Source: Scybalousia_A sp963588535
GTDB taxonomy: Bacteria > Bacteroidota > Bacteroidia > Bacteroidales > P3
NCBI GenBank assembly: GCA_963588535.1
Contig: CAVAII010000006.1
Coordinates: 1 to 17,241, forward strand
Reading direction: 5' to 3'
Length of the DNA: 17,241 nt
Shown here: positions 1 through 6,647 of the stretch, piece after piece
Numbering within the stretch: the stretch's first letter is position 1
How the letters are laid out: each line of letters begins with the position of its first letter
Translations under genes and position numbers: made by a program
Notes under the pieces: model-generated
Databases searched by the model: none
The model's input: only the letters and a program-made list of their open reading frames with translations
Told to the model about the DNA's origin: nothing

Positions 1-57
1 GATTTGAGTTTTGCCAATATCGAGCGTCTTTACAGGGGAGGAACATTCAAGATATGA
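1..57 (+). CDS. C-terminal end of an ATPase-like gene (partial)
   Basis: An open frame enters from the left edge and ends at TGA 55-57. Its last residues read NIERLYRGGTFKI. This resembles the end of the complete RloA-like ATPase at 1511-2713, which finishes with NLYRIGKLGGAPN, where a leucine-tyrosine-arginine segment is followed by a glycine-rich turn. The stop overlaps the start of the next gene by four bases (ATGA), the usual arrangement for an ATPase and its nuclease-like partner. Only 18 codons are visible, so the family call rests on this short tail and on the context; the catalytic motifs lie outside the window. Confidence 0.45.
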   Translation, partial: DLSFANIERLYRGGTFKI

Positions 58-800
58 TATTATTTGTCTTTGAAGGGAAGAAGAGAGAGCCTCGAATATT
101 TAATTCTTTGCGTCAATTGTATTTCAAAGATGAGGCAGTTGTCTGTTTTACATTTGAAACGGCGTTTCATTCTTTGTTTAAGGAGTTGAAAGCAAATGAT
201 TGGGATTTGTTTCCGATACTTAGAAAAAAATATAGAGAACGGCAAGACGATTCGTTGGAAGGTTATATAGAATCCGATTTCTCTGAAATATATTTGTTCT
301 TTGATTATGATTTCCATATTAACGACAAACATATTCGATTAAGTGAATGGAATAATGAGCTCAAAGAGATGTTAGCCTTTTTTAGCAACGAGGGAGAGAA
401 TGGGAAATTATACATTAGTTATCCTATGGTAGAGGCAATACGTTACACTCAACAGTTGCCTGATGCTAATTATTATAAATATACTGTAAGAAGGGAAGAT
501 TGCACAAGGTTCAAGGATATGGCTGCGAAGTTCTCTTTCTACATAGGATTGAATTTCATAGATACTACGACCAATGATAATATAGAGGAAGTGAAGCAGA
601 AATGGCAGATACTTCGAGATCAAAACGTCAAGAAAGCCAACTATATTTGTAGTGGTCGTAATGATTACCCTACGATCAAGACGGAGATCTCGCAACAGAA
701 TATCTTCAACAATCAGTTATCCAAGTATGTTTCACAGGCGGATTGCACTGTCTCCATACTTAGTGCTTTTCCGATATTTCTTTATGATTATCTAAGATAG
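54..800 (+). CDS. TOPRIM/RloB-like partner protein of the upstream ATPase
   Basis: A 248-residue protein whose start overlaps the stop of the preceding ATPase-like gene, suggesting translational coupling. It opens with a hydrophobic strand and a conserved-looking acidic turn (LFVFEGKKREP, Glu7-Gly8). A strand then ends in Asp-Tyr-Asp (IYLFFDYDFH, residues 84-86), and after it comes YPMVEAIRY at 123-131. The order Glu-Gly, then DxD, then an Asn/Tyr-Pro-x-x-Glu segment matches the layout of RloB and other TOPRIM-like proteins paired with AAA ATPases, although the sequence is clearly different from the RloB at 2725-3348. By analogy it would be the nuclease or effector half of a two-gene anti-phage module. 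There is no signal peptide and no membrane segment. The family is not recognised with certainty; the TOPRIM call is inferred from motif spacing. Confidence 0.55.
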   Translation: MILFVFEGKKREPRIFNSLRQLYFKDEAVVCFTFETAFHSLFKELKANDWDLFPILRKKYRERQDDSLEGYIESDFSEIYLFFDYDFHINDKHIRLSEWNNELKEMLAFFSNEGENGKLYISYPMVEAIRYTQQLPDANYYKYTVRREDCTRFKDMAAKFSFYIGLNFIDTTTNDNIEEVKQKWQILRDQNVKKANYICSGRNDYPTIKTEISQQNIFNNQLSKYVSQADCTVSILSAFPIFLYDYLR

Positions 801-808
801 AACACGTT

Positions 809-1021
809 ATGAATCTAAGTTTGAATATAAGCGTTTATCTCTTTAAGGAGGATAGTACCGTTATCGCCTACTGTCCTTCGTTGGATTTAAGTGGGTATGG
901 ACTAACGAACAAAGAGGCGAAGTCGTCTTTTGGTATTGTATTACAAGAATACTTAGACTATGGCATCAAGCACGGCACGCTGTATAAAGATCTACGAAAA
1001 CGAGGATTCTCTTTAGGATAA
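809..1021 (+). CDS. HicB-like antitoxin-type protein, no HicA nearby
   Basis: A 70-residue protein starting 8 bp after the preceding gene. It has the partial RNase H-like HicB fold signature: an N-terminal strand (SLNISVYLFKEDS), then a strand reading VIAYCPSLDLSGYG, then the helix beginning LTNKEAKSSF that typically follows the 'SLDLSGYG' turn. HicB proteins normally neutralise the HicA mRNA interferase, which is a small double-stranded-RNA-binding-fold protein. No HicA-sized ORF lies on either side: upstream is the TOPRIM-like protein, downstream a DUF3791 protein. The protein lacks a C-terminal DNA-binding domain, which many HicB proteins carry. It may be an orphan antitoxin or a domain put to another use inside the defence-like island. 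Confidence 0.65.
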   Translation: MNLSLNISVYLFKEDSTVIAYCPSLDLSGYGLTNKEAKSSFGIVLQEYLDYGIKHGTLYKDLRKRGFSLG

Positions 1022-1033
1022 TGCAGAAATAGT

Positions 1034-1255
1034 ATGTCGGAGGTTACGAACAAAATAGAATATATTGTTGTCTTTATCTCGGAGTTTGCTAAGAGGTGTT
1101 CTTTGACTAACGCCGAGGCGTATAGGTATATCAAACACTTTGGAGGCATAGAGATGCTTAGAGACAATTACGAGGTTATGCACACTTTGGACTTCTCGCA
1201 GACCGTATCTGATATGGTATTCTACTGCAAAAGAAAAGGAGGGAAGTTATGCTGA
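1034..1255 (+). CDS. DUF3791-family small protein
   Basis: A 73-residue protein that begins 12 bp after the HicB-like gene. It shows the DUF3791 pattern: an N-terminal helix (EYIVVFISEFAKRCSLT), an 'AEAYRYIKHFGGIEMLRDNYEVMHT' type segment, then a helix ending the domain (TVSDMVFYCKRKG). DUF3791 proteins are common in gut Bacteroidota and Firmicutes and often precede a DUF3990 ADP-ribosyltransferase-like gene, so an antitoxin or immunity role is suspected. No DUF3990 gene is visible here. The last codons overlap the next gene by 7 bp (ATGCTGA), so the two are probably translated as a unit. Confidence 0.7.
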   Translation: MSEVTNKIEYIVVFISEFAKRCSLTNAEAYRYIKHFGGIEMLRDNYEVMHTLDFSQTVSDMVFYCKRKGGKLC

Positions 1256-1476
1256 CAGACGCAGAGATACGATATATGACTAATAATGTTTCTAAGGATT
1301 TAGTCTCATTGTTGATGGAGAGGTATTCTTTGTCTTTGGAGGATGCCCTTGACACTCTCTATAACTCGGAGACTTATCAGAAACTGTTAGACCCTAACAC
1401 TGGTTTATATTTCCAAAGTCCTAAGTATGTCTTCTCTTATTTAAGAAATGAGATACTGCTCGGCAAGATAAGTTAG
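1249..1476 (+). CDS. Small DUF3791-associated protein
   Basis: A 75-residue helical protein whose ATG lies within the end of the DUF3791 gene. The core reads LEDALDTLYNSETYQKLLDP, followed by NTGLYFQSPKYVFSYLRNEI. This 'YNSETY-K-L-D-x-x-TGLY-QSP-YV--L' pattern is typical of the second small protein that travels with DUF3791 in Bacteroidota. It probably forms a complex with its overlapping neighbour. No catalytic motif is apparent. A toxin, antitoxin or adaptor role cannot be told from sequence. The 34-bp gap to the RloA-like gene and the shared direction leave all of 54-3348 possible as one operon. Confidence 0.65.
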   Translation: MLTDAEIRYMTNNVSKDLVSLLMERYSLSLEDALDTLYNSETYQKLLDPNTGLYFQSPKYVFSYLRNEILLGKIS

Positions 1477-1510
1477 AAAAAGCAAGACGGCGACAAACAC
1501 AACTATAATT

Positions 1511-2713
1511 ATGATAATAAGTTTCTCAGTAAAGAATTTTCGTTCCATAAAAGACAGGCAGACTTTATCTTTCGAGGCTTCCAAGTCAAAGGACTTAGAA
1601 GAGTACTATGTCTGTAAGGTAGGGAGATATAGACTGCTTAAGTTGGCCATGTTGTATGGAGCCAATGCTTCGGGCAAGACGAACGTCCTAAAGGCTTTGG
1701 ACTTCTTGTTCTATTTGGTTCGCAGTACGGTATTCAACAAGGAGGCTAAGATAGCTTATGACACATTTCGTTTTGACTCTGCTTGTAAGGAAGAGAACAC
1801 TCAGATGGATATAGAGTTCATATACGAGGCGACTAAATATAGTTACTCTGTGGAGTTTAACCATACTTGTATCGTAAGCGAGAAGTTGTGTGAGTTTGGT
1901 CCACGCAAGTCTGTGGTGTTTGAACGTACTACTGATACGACAAAGCAACTACCCAAGATAAAATTTGGACCAAAGGTCAAGGTTAATCAATTAGAGAAAG
2001 ACAATCTAACTACTAATACTCTATGGAATACGACAGTACTCTCTGGTTTTAATAGGATAAGTGCTAATATACCGCAGTTGCGTAATGTCCTGAATTGGTT
2101 TGGTAGTTATATGTTGCCTATCTCTCCACGAGTAGATTTGGATTCTTTTGTCCTTAACCAGATGGCACAAGGTAATATCGACAAGATGTATATCATCAAC
2201 CTACTCAATAAAGCAGACTTGGGGATAAGTGATATCAGTCTTCAAACCCCAACAACAAGTAAGATGGACGTTTTTGATTTGCGTCTCACTCATACCATAG
2301 ACGGCAAGTCTTTCTCGCTTTCGATGAGAGACGAGTCGATGGGAACGCAGAGATATTATGGCTTAAGTGGTATCTTGTTATTGCTTATCAAACGTAATAC
2401 AATAATGATGATAGACGAGTTAGAGACCTCTCTTCATCCAGATCTTTACAGACATTTTATCATCTCATACTTGAAGCATTCCCATCGGTCGCAACTAATA
2501 GTAACTACTCACAACAGGGAGATCTTAGGCGATAGGGACTTGTTTAGGAACGATGCTATATGGTTCACCGACAGAGGCAACTCGGAGCAGAAGACGGAGT
2601 TGTATCGTTTGGATTATTTCGATAGTTCTGTTGTTACGGACAAGACAAATATCCTCAATCTATATAGGATTGGCAAACTAGGGGGTGCCCCTAATCTAGA
2701 TAACATTAATTAG
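1511..2713 (+). CDS. rloA: RloA/AbiLi-like AAA ATPase
   Basis: A 400-residue, complete ABC/SMC-type AAA ATPase (AAA_15/AAA_21 class). The N-terminus MIISFSVKNFRSIKDRQTLS is the standard first strand of this family. Walker A is GANASGKT at residues 50-57. A signature-like SMGTQRY lies near 277, Walker B (MMIDELETSLHP) near 297-308, and the H-loop (VTTHNRE) near 331-337. All nucleotide-handling residues look intact, so it should bind and hydrolyse ATP. It is followed 11 bp later by an RloB gene, the pairing seen in RloAB and in the lactococcal abortive-infection system AbiL (AbiLi/AbiLii). The expected role is to sense phage infection and control the RloB effector. Which phage signal it reads cannot be inferred. 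Confidence 0.9.
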   Translation: MIISFSVKNFRSIKDRQTLSFEASKSKDLEEYYVCKVGRYRLLKLAMLYGANASGKTNVLKALDFLFYLVRSTVFNKEAKIAYDTFRFDSACKEENTQMDIEFIYEATKYSYSVEFNHTCIVSEKLCEFGPRKSVVFERTTDTTKQLPKIKFGPKVKVNQLEKDNLTTNTLWNTTVLSGFNRISANIPQLRNVLNWFGSYMLPISPRVDLDSFVLNQMAQGNIDKMYIINLLNKADLGISDISLQTPTTSKMDVFDLRLTHTIDGKSFSLSMRDESMGTQRYYGLSGILLLLIKRNTIMMIDELETSLHPDLYRHFIISYLKHSHRSQLIVTTHNREILGDRDLFRNDAIWFTDRGNSEQKTELYRLDYFDSSVVTDKTNILNLYRIGKLGGAPNLDNIN

Positions 2714-2724
2714 GAGGCTTTGTA

Positions 2725-3348
2725 ATGAAAACAGAACGCTATATCCCCAAACGTATCCGAGACCGCAAAGAGATAGCTCTTATCGCAGACGGCAAGACAG
2801 AGCAGTGGTATCTTGCACAGATGCGAAAAGAAGAGAATATACCTATCACCATACAGCCCGAACTACCGACAAAGAGAACCTTAAAGGAGGAATTACAGAA
2901 AGTTTATCAGTGTTTGGAGAAAGGTTATGACCATGTATTTTGGATAATAGACTTGGACGTTGTTAATCATAGTCAAAAGGACGACAATAACTGGCACTTT
3001 TTGGCGAATAGCATAGAGGAGATAAACAGCAGTGATATTACTAAGGTTACTATTGTTCTTAACAATCCTTGTTTGGAGTTCTGGTATATACTACATTATA
3101 AGAATACAAGTAGATCGTATCAAACCTTTACTCAGTTGAAGGTAGACCTAAATAAATATCTCCCTAACTATGATAAATCGGAGAAATACTACGTCAATCT
3201 CTACAAGCATCTGCGAGATCTTCTACCGCAGGCAGTGCAACACGCTAAGCAACTACCTTCTCCACAGAGACCATATAACAAAGAATCATTCAAAGTAGCT
3301 CTATGTGATATGTATAAGATAGTAGAATATTTGCATATCATAGACTAA
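2725..3348 (+). CDS. rloB: RloB/AbiLii-like TOPRIM-type effector
   Basis: A 207-residue RloB-family protein. Visible motifs are IALIADGKTEQWYL (residues 17-30), the acidic strand FWIIDLD (72-78) and the family hallmark NNPCLEFWYILHY (113-125). The first motif usually reads 'EGKTE'; here the leading acidic residue is Asp22, a conservative change that could matter if it binds metal. RloB proteins are the presumed nuclease-like partners of RloA ATPases. In AbiL both halves are needed for abortive infection. It sits 11 bp after its ATPase and is the last gene of the defence-like block; a 65-bp gap separates it from the flippase gene. Confidence 0.88.
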   Translation: MKTERYIPKRIRDRKEIALIADGKTEQWYLAQMRKEENIPITIQPELPTKRTLKEELQKVYQCLEKGYDHVFWIIDLDVVNHSQKDDNNWHFLANSIEEINSSDITKVTIVLNNPCLEFWYILHYKNTSRSYQTFTQLKVDLNKYLPNYDKSEKYYVNLYKHLRDLLPQAVQHAKQLPSPQRPYNKESFKVALCDMYKIVEYLHIID

Positions 3349-3412
3349 AATAATCAAAGTCTTCAACGAGCAATCAGCAAGACAACACAAGATAATTAAA
3401 TAACCCCCATCT

Positions 3413-4900
3413 ATGTCAGCCTCATCACTAAAAGGAAAAACCATCAGCGGCACTATCTGGTCGGCAGCAGACGCCTTCCTTGGACAAGGCATCTCCTTCG
3501 TCGTAGGCTTAGTCCTCGCCCGTTTGCTCTCGCCAGAAGAATACGGTTTGATAGGTATCTGCCTTATCTTTATCACCGTCCTAAGCGGTATAGTAGACAG
3601 CGGTTTCTCGTCTGCCCTTATCCGTAAGAAAGACACCACCGACGACGACTACAATACTATGTTCCTTACCAATATGGCGGTAAGCCTTGTCTTGTACGTC
3701 TTCTTGTTCTTCTCTGCACCGCTGATAGCCGACTTCTTCGGCAAACAACAGCTTACAGCTCTGGTGCGTGCTATCGGCATAATGCTTATCTTCCAGGCTC
3801 TGTCCATAACGCAGGTTACGATCCTTACCAAACGCATAGACTTCAAGACCAAGACCAAAGCCTCTATCATAGCAGCCGTTGTCAGCGGTACGATAGGTAT
3901 AGCGATGGCTTTCCTTGGCTTCGGCGTCTGGTCGTTAGTAGGACAGAGACTATCGCAGACCCTCTTGTATACCATCTGCCTATGGGTGCTTAACCGCTGG
4001 TGGCCAAGACTGAGTTTCAATAAAGAGAGCTTCGTCTATATGTGGGGCTTCGGTTGGAAGCTGATGCTAAGCGGCTTATTGAACAATATCTGGAACCAAC
4101 TCTATCAGACCACTGTCGGCAAGTGCTACAGCCCTGCCACCTTAGGACAATACAGTCGTGGTCGTGAGTACGCCAATATCTTCTCCGCTAACCTTAACTC
4201 CATCGTCCAAAGAGTCTCCTACCCAGTCCTAAGCGAGATACAAGATGAGAAGGAGAGACTAGTGGATGCTTATCGTAGAGTGATCAAGACAACTATGCTT
4301 GTAACCAGTCTCTGTATGATATCCATGGGAGCCGTTGCCGAGCCGATGATCTACTGTCTTATCGGACCTAAATGGCATGAGGCTGCCACCTACTTGCCTT
4401 TGATATGTATCTCTATGTCTTTGTTCCCACTGCATGCTATCAACCTTAATATGTTACAGATTCAGGGACGTAGCGATCTGTTCTTAGTCTTAGAGATAAT
4501 AAAGAAAGTCGTCGGTATAGGTCCAATCCTCTTAGGCGTCTTCGTCAATATCTACTGGATGCTTATAGGATCTATCCTTACCGGCTTTATATCATTCTTC
4601 CTTAACAGTTACTACACCGGCAAACGCCTTCACTACTCTTCGTGGATGCAGCTCAAAGACGTCATCCCCGACTACGCCATAGCCTTCGGCGTGGCTCTAA
4701 GCGTCTATTTCCTCAAATACCTCCCATTGTCTTACTGGGTCATCTTGCCGTTGCAGATAATAATAGGTATAATAGTAGCCATCCTCTTATGCGAAGCAAC
4801 CAAGCTATCCGAATACCGAGAGCTAAAGTCTATCGTCCTCGACTACATACAGCGAACCAAGATAGGACGTAAGCTACTAAGACATATAAAAGTAAAGTAA
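3413..4900 (+). CDS. Wzx-type polysaccharide flippase (MOP superfamily)
   Basis: A 495-residue polytopic membrane protein of the WzxC/TuaB (Polysacc_synt_3) group. The N-terminus has the usual polar lead (SLKGKTISGTIWSAADAF) followed by the conserved ARLLSPEEYGLIGIC turn after the first membrane helix. About 12-14 hydrophobic segments follow, and the C-terminus is basic and cytosolic. It would move undecaprenyl-pyrophosphate-linked repeat units across the inner membrane in Wzx/Wzy-dependent capsule or O-antigen synthesis. The gene uses many more C-ending codons than the defence-like genes upstream, which supports a separate origin. A Wzy-like polymerase occurs at 13547, consistent with one pathway. 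Confidence 0.9.
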   Translation: MSASSLKGKTISGTIWSAADAFLGQGISFVVGLVLARLLSPEEYGLIGICLIFITVLSGIVDSGFSSALIRKKDTTDDDYNTMFLTNMAVSLVLYVFLFFSAPLIADFFGKQQLTALVRAIGIMLIFQALSITQVTILTKRIDFKTKTKASIIAAVVSGTIGIAMAFLGFGVWSLVGQRLSQTLLYTICLWVLNRWWPRLSFNKESFVYMWGFGWKLMLSGLLNNIWNQLYQTTVGKCYSPATLGQYSRGREYANIFSANLNSIVQRVSYPVLSEIQDEKERLVDAYRRVIKTTMLVTSLCMISMGAVAEPMIYCLIGPKWHEAATYLPLICISMSLFPLHAINLNMLQIQGRSDLFLVLEIIKKVVGIGPILLGVFVNIYWMLIGSILTGFISFFLNSYYTGKRLHYSSWMQLKDVIPDYAIAFGVALSVYFLKYLPLSYWVILPLQIIIGIIVAILLCEATKLSEYRELKSIVLDYIQRTKIGRKLLRHIKVK

Positions 4901-4915
4901 ACAAGACAATATAAA

Positions 4916-5503
4916 ATGAAGACAATTGATCAAATAGAAAAGATAAAAGCCGTTGTTACCTACATCTTGCAACGGATACCTAAGGGTTTGGATTATATCC
5001 ATCTATTTAAGATATTGTATTTTGCCCAACAAGAGCACTTAGTTGTATATGGTACGCCGTTGTTCGACGAGACTTTCTTCGCCAGAAAGCATGGTCCTGT
5101 ACCATCTTTGACATACAAAGTCATACGTGGTATCGAGGGCAAAAGGAAGTTGAATAGCGAAGAATTAAAAGACTTCTCTCAAAGCTTGACGATTGCTTCA
5201 GACGCCGACCATCAAATAGTTAAACTAGCCGATAATGTTCAATGTGATATGGACGAATTGTCTGTATCTAATCTTAAGATGCTTGATAAATGGATAGACA
5301 AGTGCAAAGACCTGCAATCCTTTGACCTTAGCGACCTCTCACACGACAAAGCGTGGAAAAAAGCAATACGACAGACAGAGAAAACCGGAGAAGATACCAA
5401 GATAACTCTATACGATATAGCACAAGCCGGCGGTGCCTCCGATGATATGCTTAAGGTTATCAGAGAACGTCAAATCAGTCATAATGGAATCAAACGAAGA
5501 TAA
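4916..5503 (+). CDS. SocA/Panacea-domain (DUF4065) antitoxin-like protein
   Basis: A 195-residue protein with the Panacea/SocA-like domain in its first 70 residues. Helix one is IEKIKAVVTYIL. The central motif LDYIHLFKILYFAQQEHLVVYG (in two pieces: DYIHLFKILYFAQ, EHLVVYG) is followed by PLFDETFFARKHGPVPSLTY, which matches the usual 'L-FDE-F-A--GPV-P-vY' pattern. Panacea proteins act as antitoxins to many unrelated toxins; Caulobacter SocA is a proteolytic adaptor for the toxin SocB. No toxin-sized ORF lies next to it: 15 bp upstream is the flippase, 58 bp downstream the glycosyltransferase. The C-terminal half (about 100-195) is charged and helical with no recognised motif. It may be an orphan or act on a distant partner. 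Confidence 0.8.
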   Translation: MKTIDQIEKIKAVVTYILQRIPKGLDYIHLFKILYFAQQEHLVVYGTPLFDETFFARKHGPVPSLTYKVIRGIEGKRKLNSEELKDFSQSLTIASDADHQIVKLADNVQCDMDELSVSNLKMLDKWIDKCKDLQSFDLSDLSHDKAWKKAIRQTEKTGEDTKITLYDIAQAGGASDDMLKVIRERQISHNGIKRR

Positions 5504-5561
5504 TGTTTCTTCCCTCTTAACAAGAATTTTTATAATCATATAAAACATATATTTCTAACCA

Positions 5562-6521
5562 ATGGAATACCCTAAATTCAAAGTATGTGTGCGTTCCTTT
5601 ACGTACAACCAATCAGCGTATATCACCGACACTATGAACGGTTTCGTCCTTCAAGAGACCAACTACCCGTTCGTATGCTGCATAGTCGATGACTGCTCCA
5701 CAGACGGCGAGTAGGATGTGATAAGAAAATATTTTATGGCTAACTTCTCCACCGAAGATCCGAGTTTCGAGCAGGAGACCTCCTATGCCACCATCCTCTA
5801 CGCCCAACACAAGACCAATAAGAACTGCTACTTCGCTGTGCTACTTCTGAAAGAGAACTACTACTCTAAGAAACAGAGCTCCAAGAAACTCGAATACATC
5901 AAGCCATGGCGAGACGGCTGCACCTACGACGCCCTCTGCGAAGGCGACGACTACTGGATCCACCCCCACAAACTCCAAATGCAAACCGACTTCCTCGACA
6001 GCCACGAAGACTACGTTATGTGCCACACGAGGTATAAAATAAAGCAAGATGGTATTTCTAACGCAGTTTCTATTTGCACCCGTGATGATAGTCAGTATAC
6101 TAGGGATATTATATTAAAAGATAATTGCGTCGGGACACTAACTGTCATGTATAGATCTGATGTTTATGATAGTTTGCCTAGACTTTGGGAAGGACAAGGC
6201 TTTCTTATGGGAGATATGCCGTCGTGGATAGAACTTTCAACTAAGGGGAAGATAGGATATTTGCCTGAGATTACGGCAGAGTATAACTTTTGTGAGGAGA
6301 GCGCTTCACATTCGGGTAATTTGAAAAAGCAGATACGATTTATTAAGAACATTCTTGAGATTAGAATGTTTTATAACGAGAAATTAGGTTTAAATCTAAA
6401 GGTAAGCAAGAAACCATATTATTCTAAAATGTTTCATACTTTGCGATATCAATTTGTAAAGAAGATTATTGGCAAAAAAGGAATCAAGAAGATAAAACAA
6501 ATAAGAGGAGATTATAGGTAG
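5562..6521 (+). pseudogene. Family 2 glycosyltransferase interrupted by an in-frame TAG
   Basis: Starting at ATG 5562, the frame encodes a GT2 N-terminus (FKVCVRSFTYNQSAYI, then CCIVDDCSTDGE). It hits TAG at 5712-5714 and continues in the same frame (DVIRKYFMANFS) through DALCEGDDYWIHPHKLQMQ, the DXD-like donor-binding region, to TAG 6519. Related glycosyltransferases usually have Gln at this spot ('STDGEQEVI'), so a single CAG-to-TAG change explains the break. TAG ends several other genes here, so general recoding is unlikely. An in-frame GTG at 5718 could restart translation, but it would lack the nucleotide-binding first strand. Without the stop the product would be 319 residues, a normal length. 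Codon usage changes near 6030, so the gene may be a mosaic. Confidence 0.75.
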
Positions 6522-6539
6522 AATAAGATAGTGCTTATT
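6522..6539 (+). terminator. Short hairpin after the glycosyltransferase
   Basis: Immediately after the stop, AATAAG and CTTATT form a 6-bp stem around a 6-nt loop, followed by TTT. It is weak and AT-rich. The 126-bp gap to the next gene (6522-6647) is the largest inside the first glycan block and also carries TGTCCG/CGGACA at 6540-6545 and 6571-6576. A partial terminator or operator is possible. No convincing Bacteroides-type promoter (TAnnTTTG) was found in the gap. Confidence 0.2.
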
Positions 6540-6647
6540 TGTCCGACAAGACGATGTTAAATTATCCTCACGGACACGTCGTTGCTTTGACTTTCCCTTT
6601 GAATAAAAAGAAAAGAATTACAAAACTGAATTTAATAAAATAAAATA

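Noticed and set aside
4642..4872. A 76-codon ORF inside the flippase gene
   Set aside because: It lies wholly within the Wzx gene in another frame and has no recognisable motif.
5712..5714. General TAG recoding in this organism
   Set aside because: TAG ends several intact genes here (for example at 800, 1476, 2713 and 12359), and no other in-frame TAG interrupts a conserved gene.
6522..6647. Promoter of the Bacteroides type before the fused nucleotidyltransferase gene
   Set aside because: TTTG occurs, but no TAnnTTTG at suitable spacing was found.
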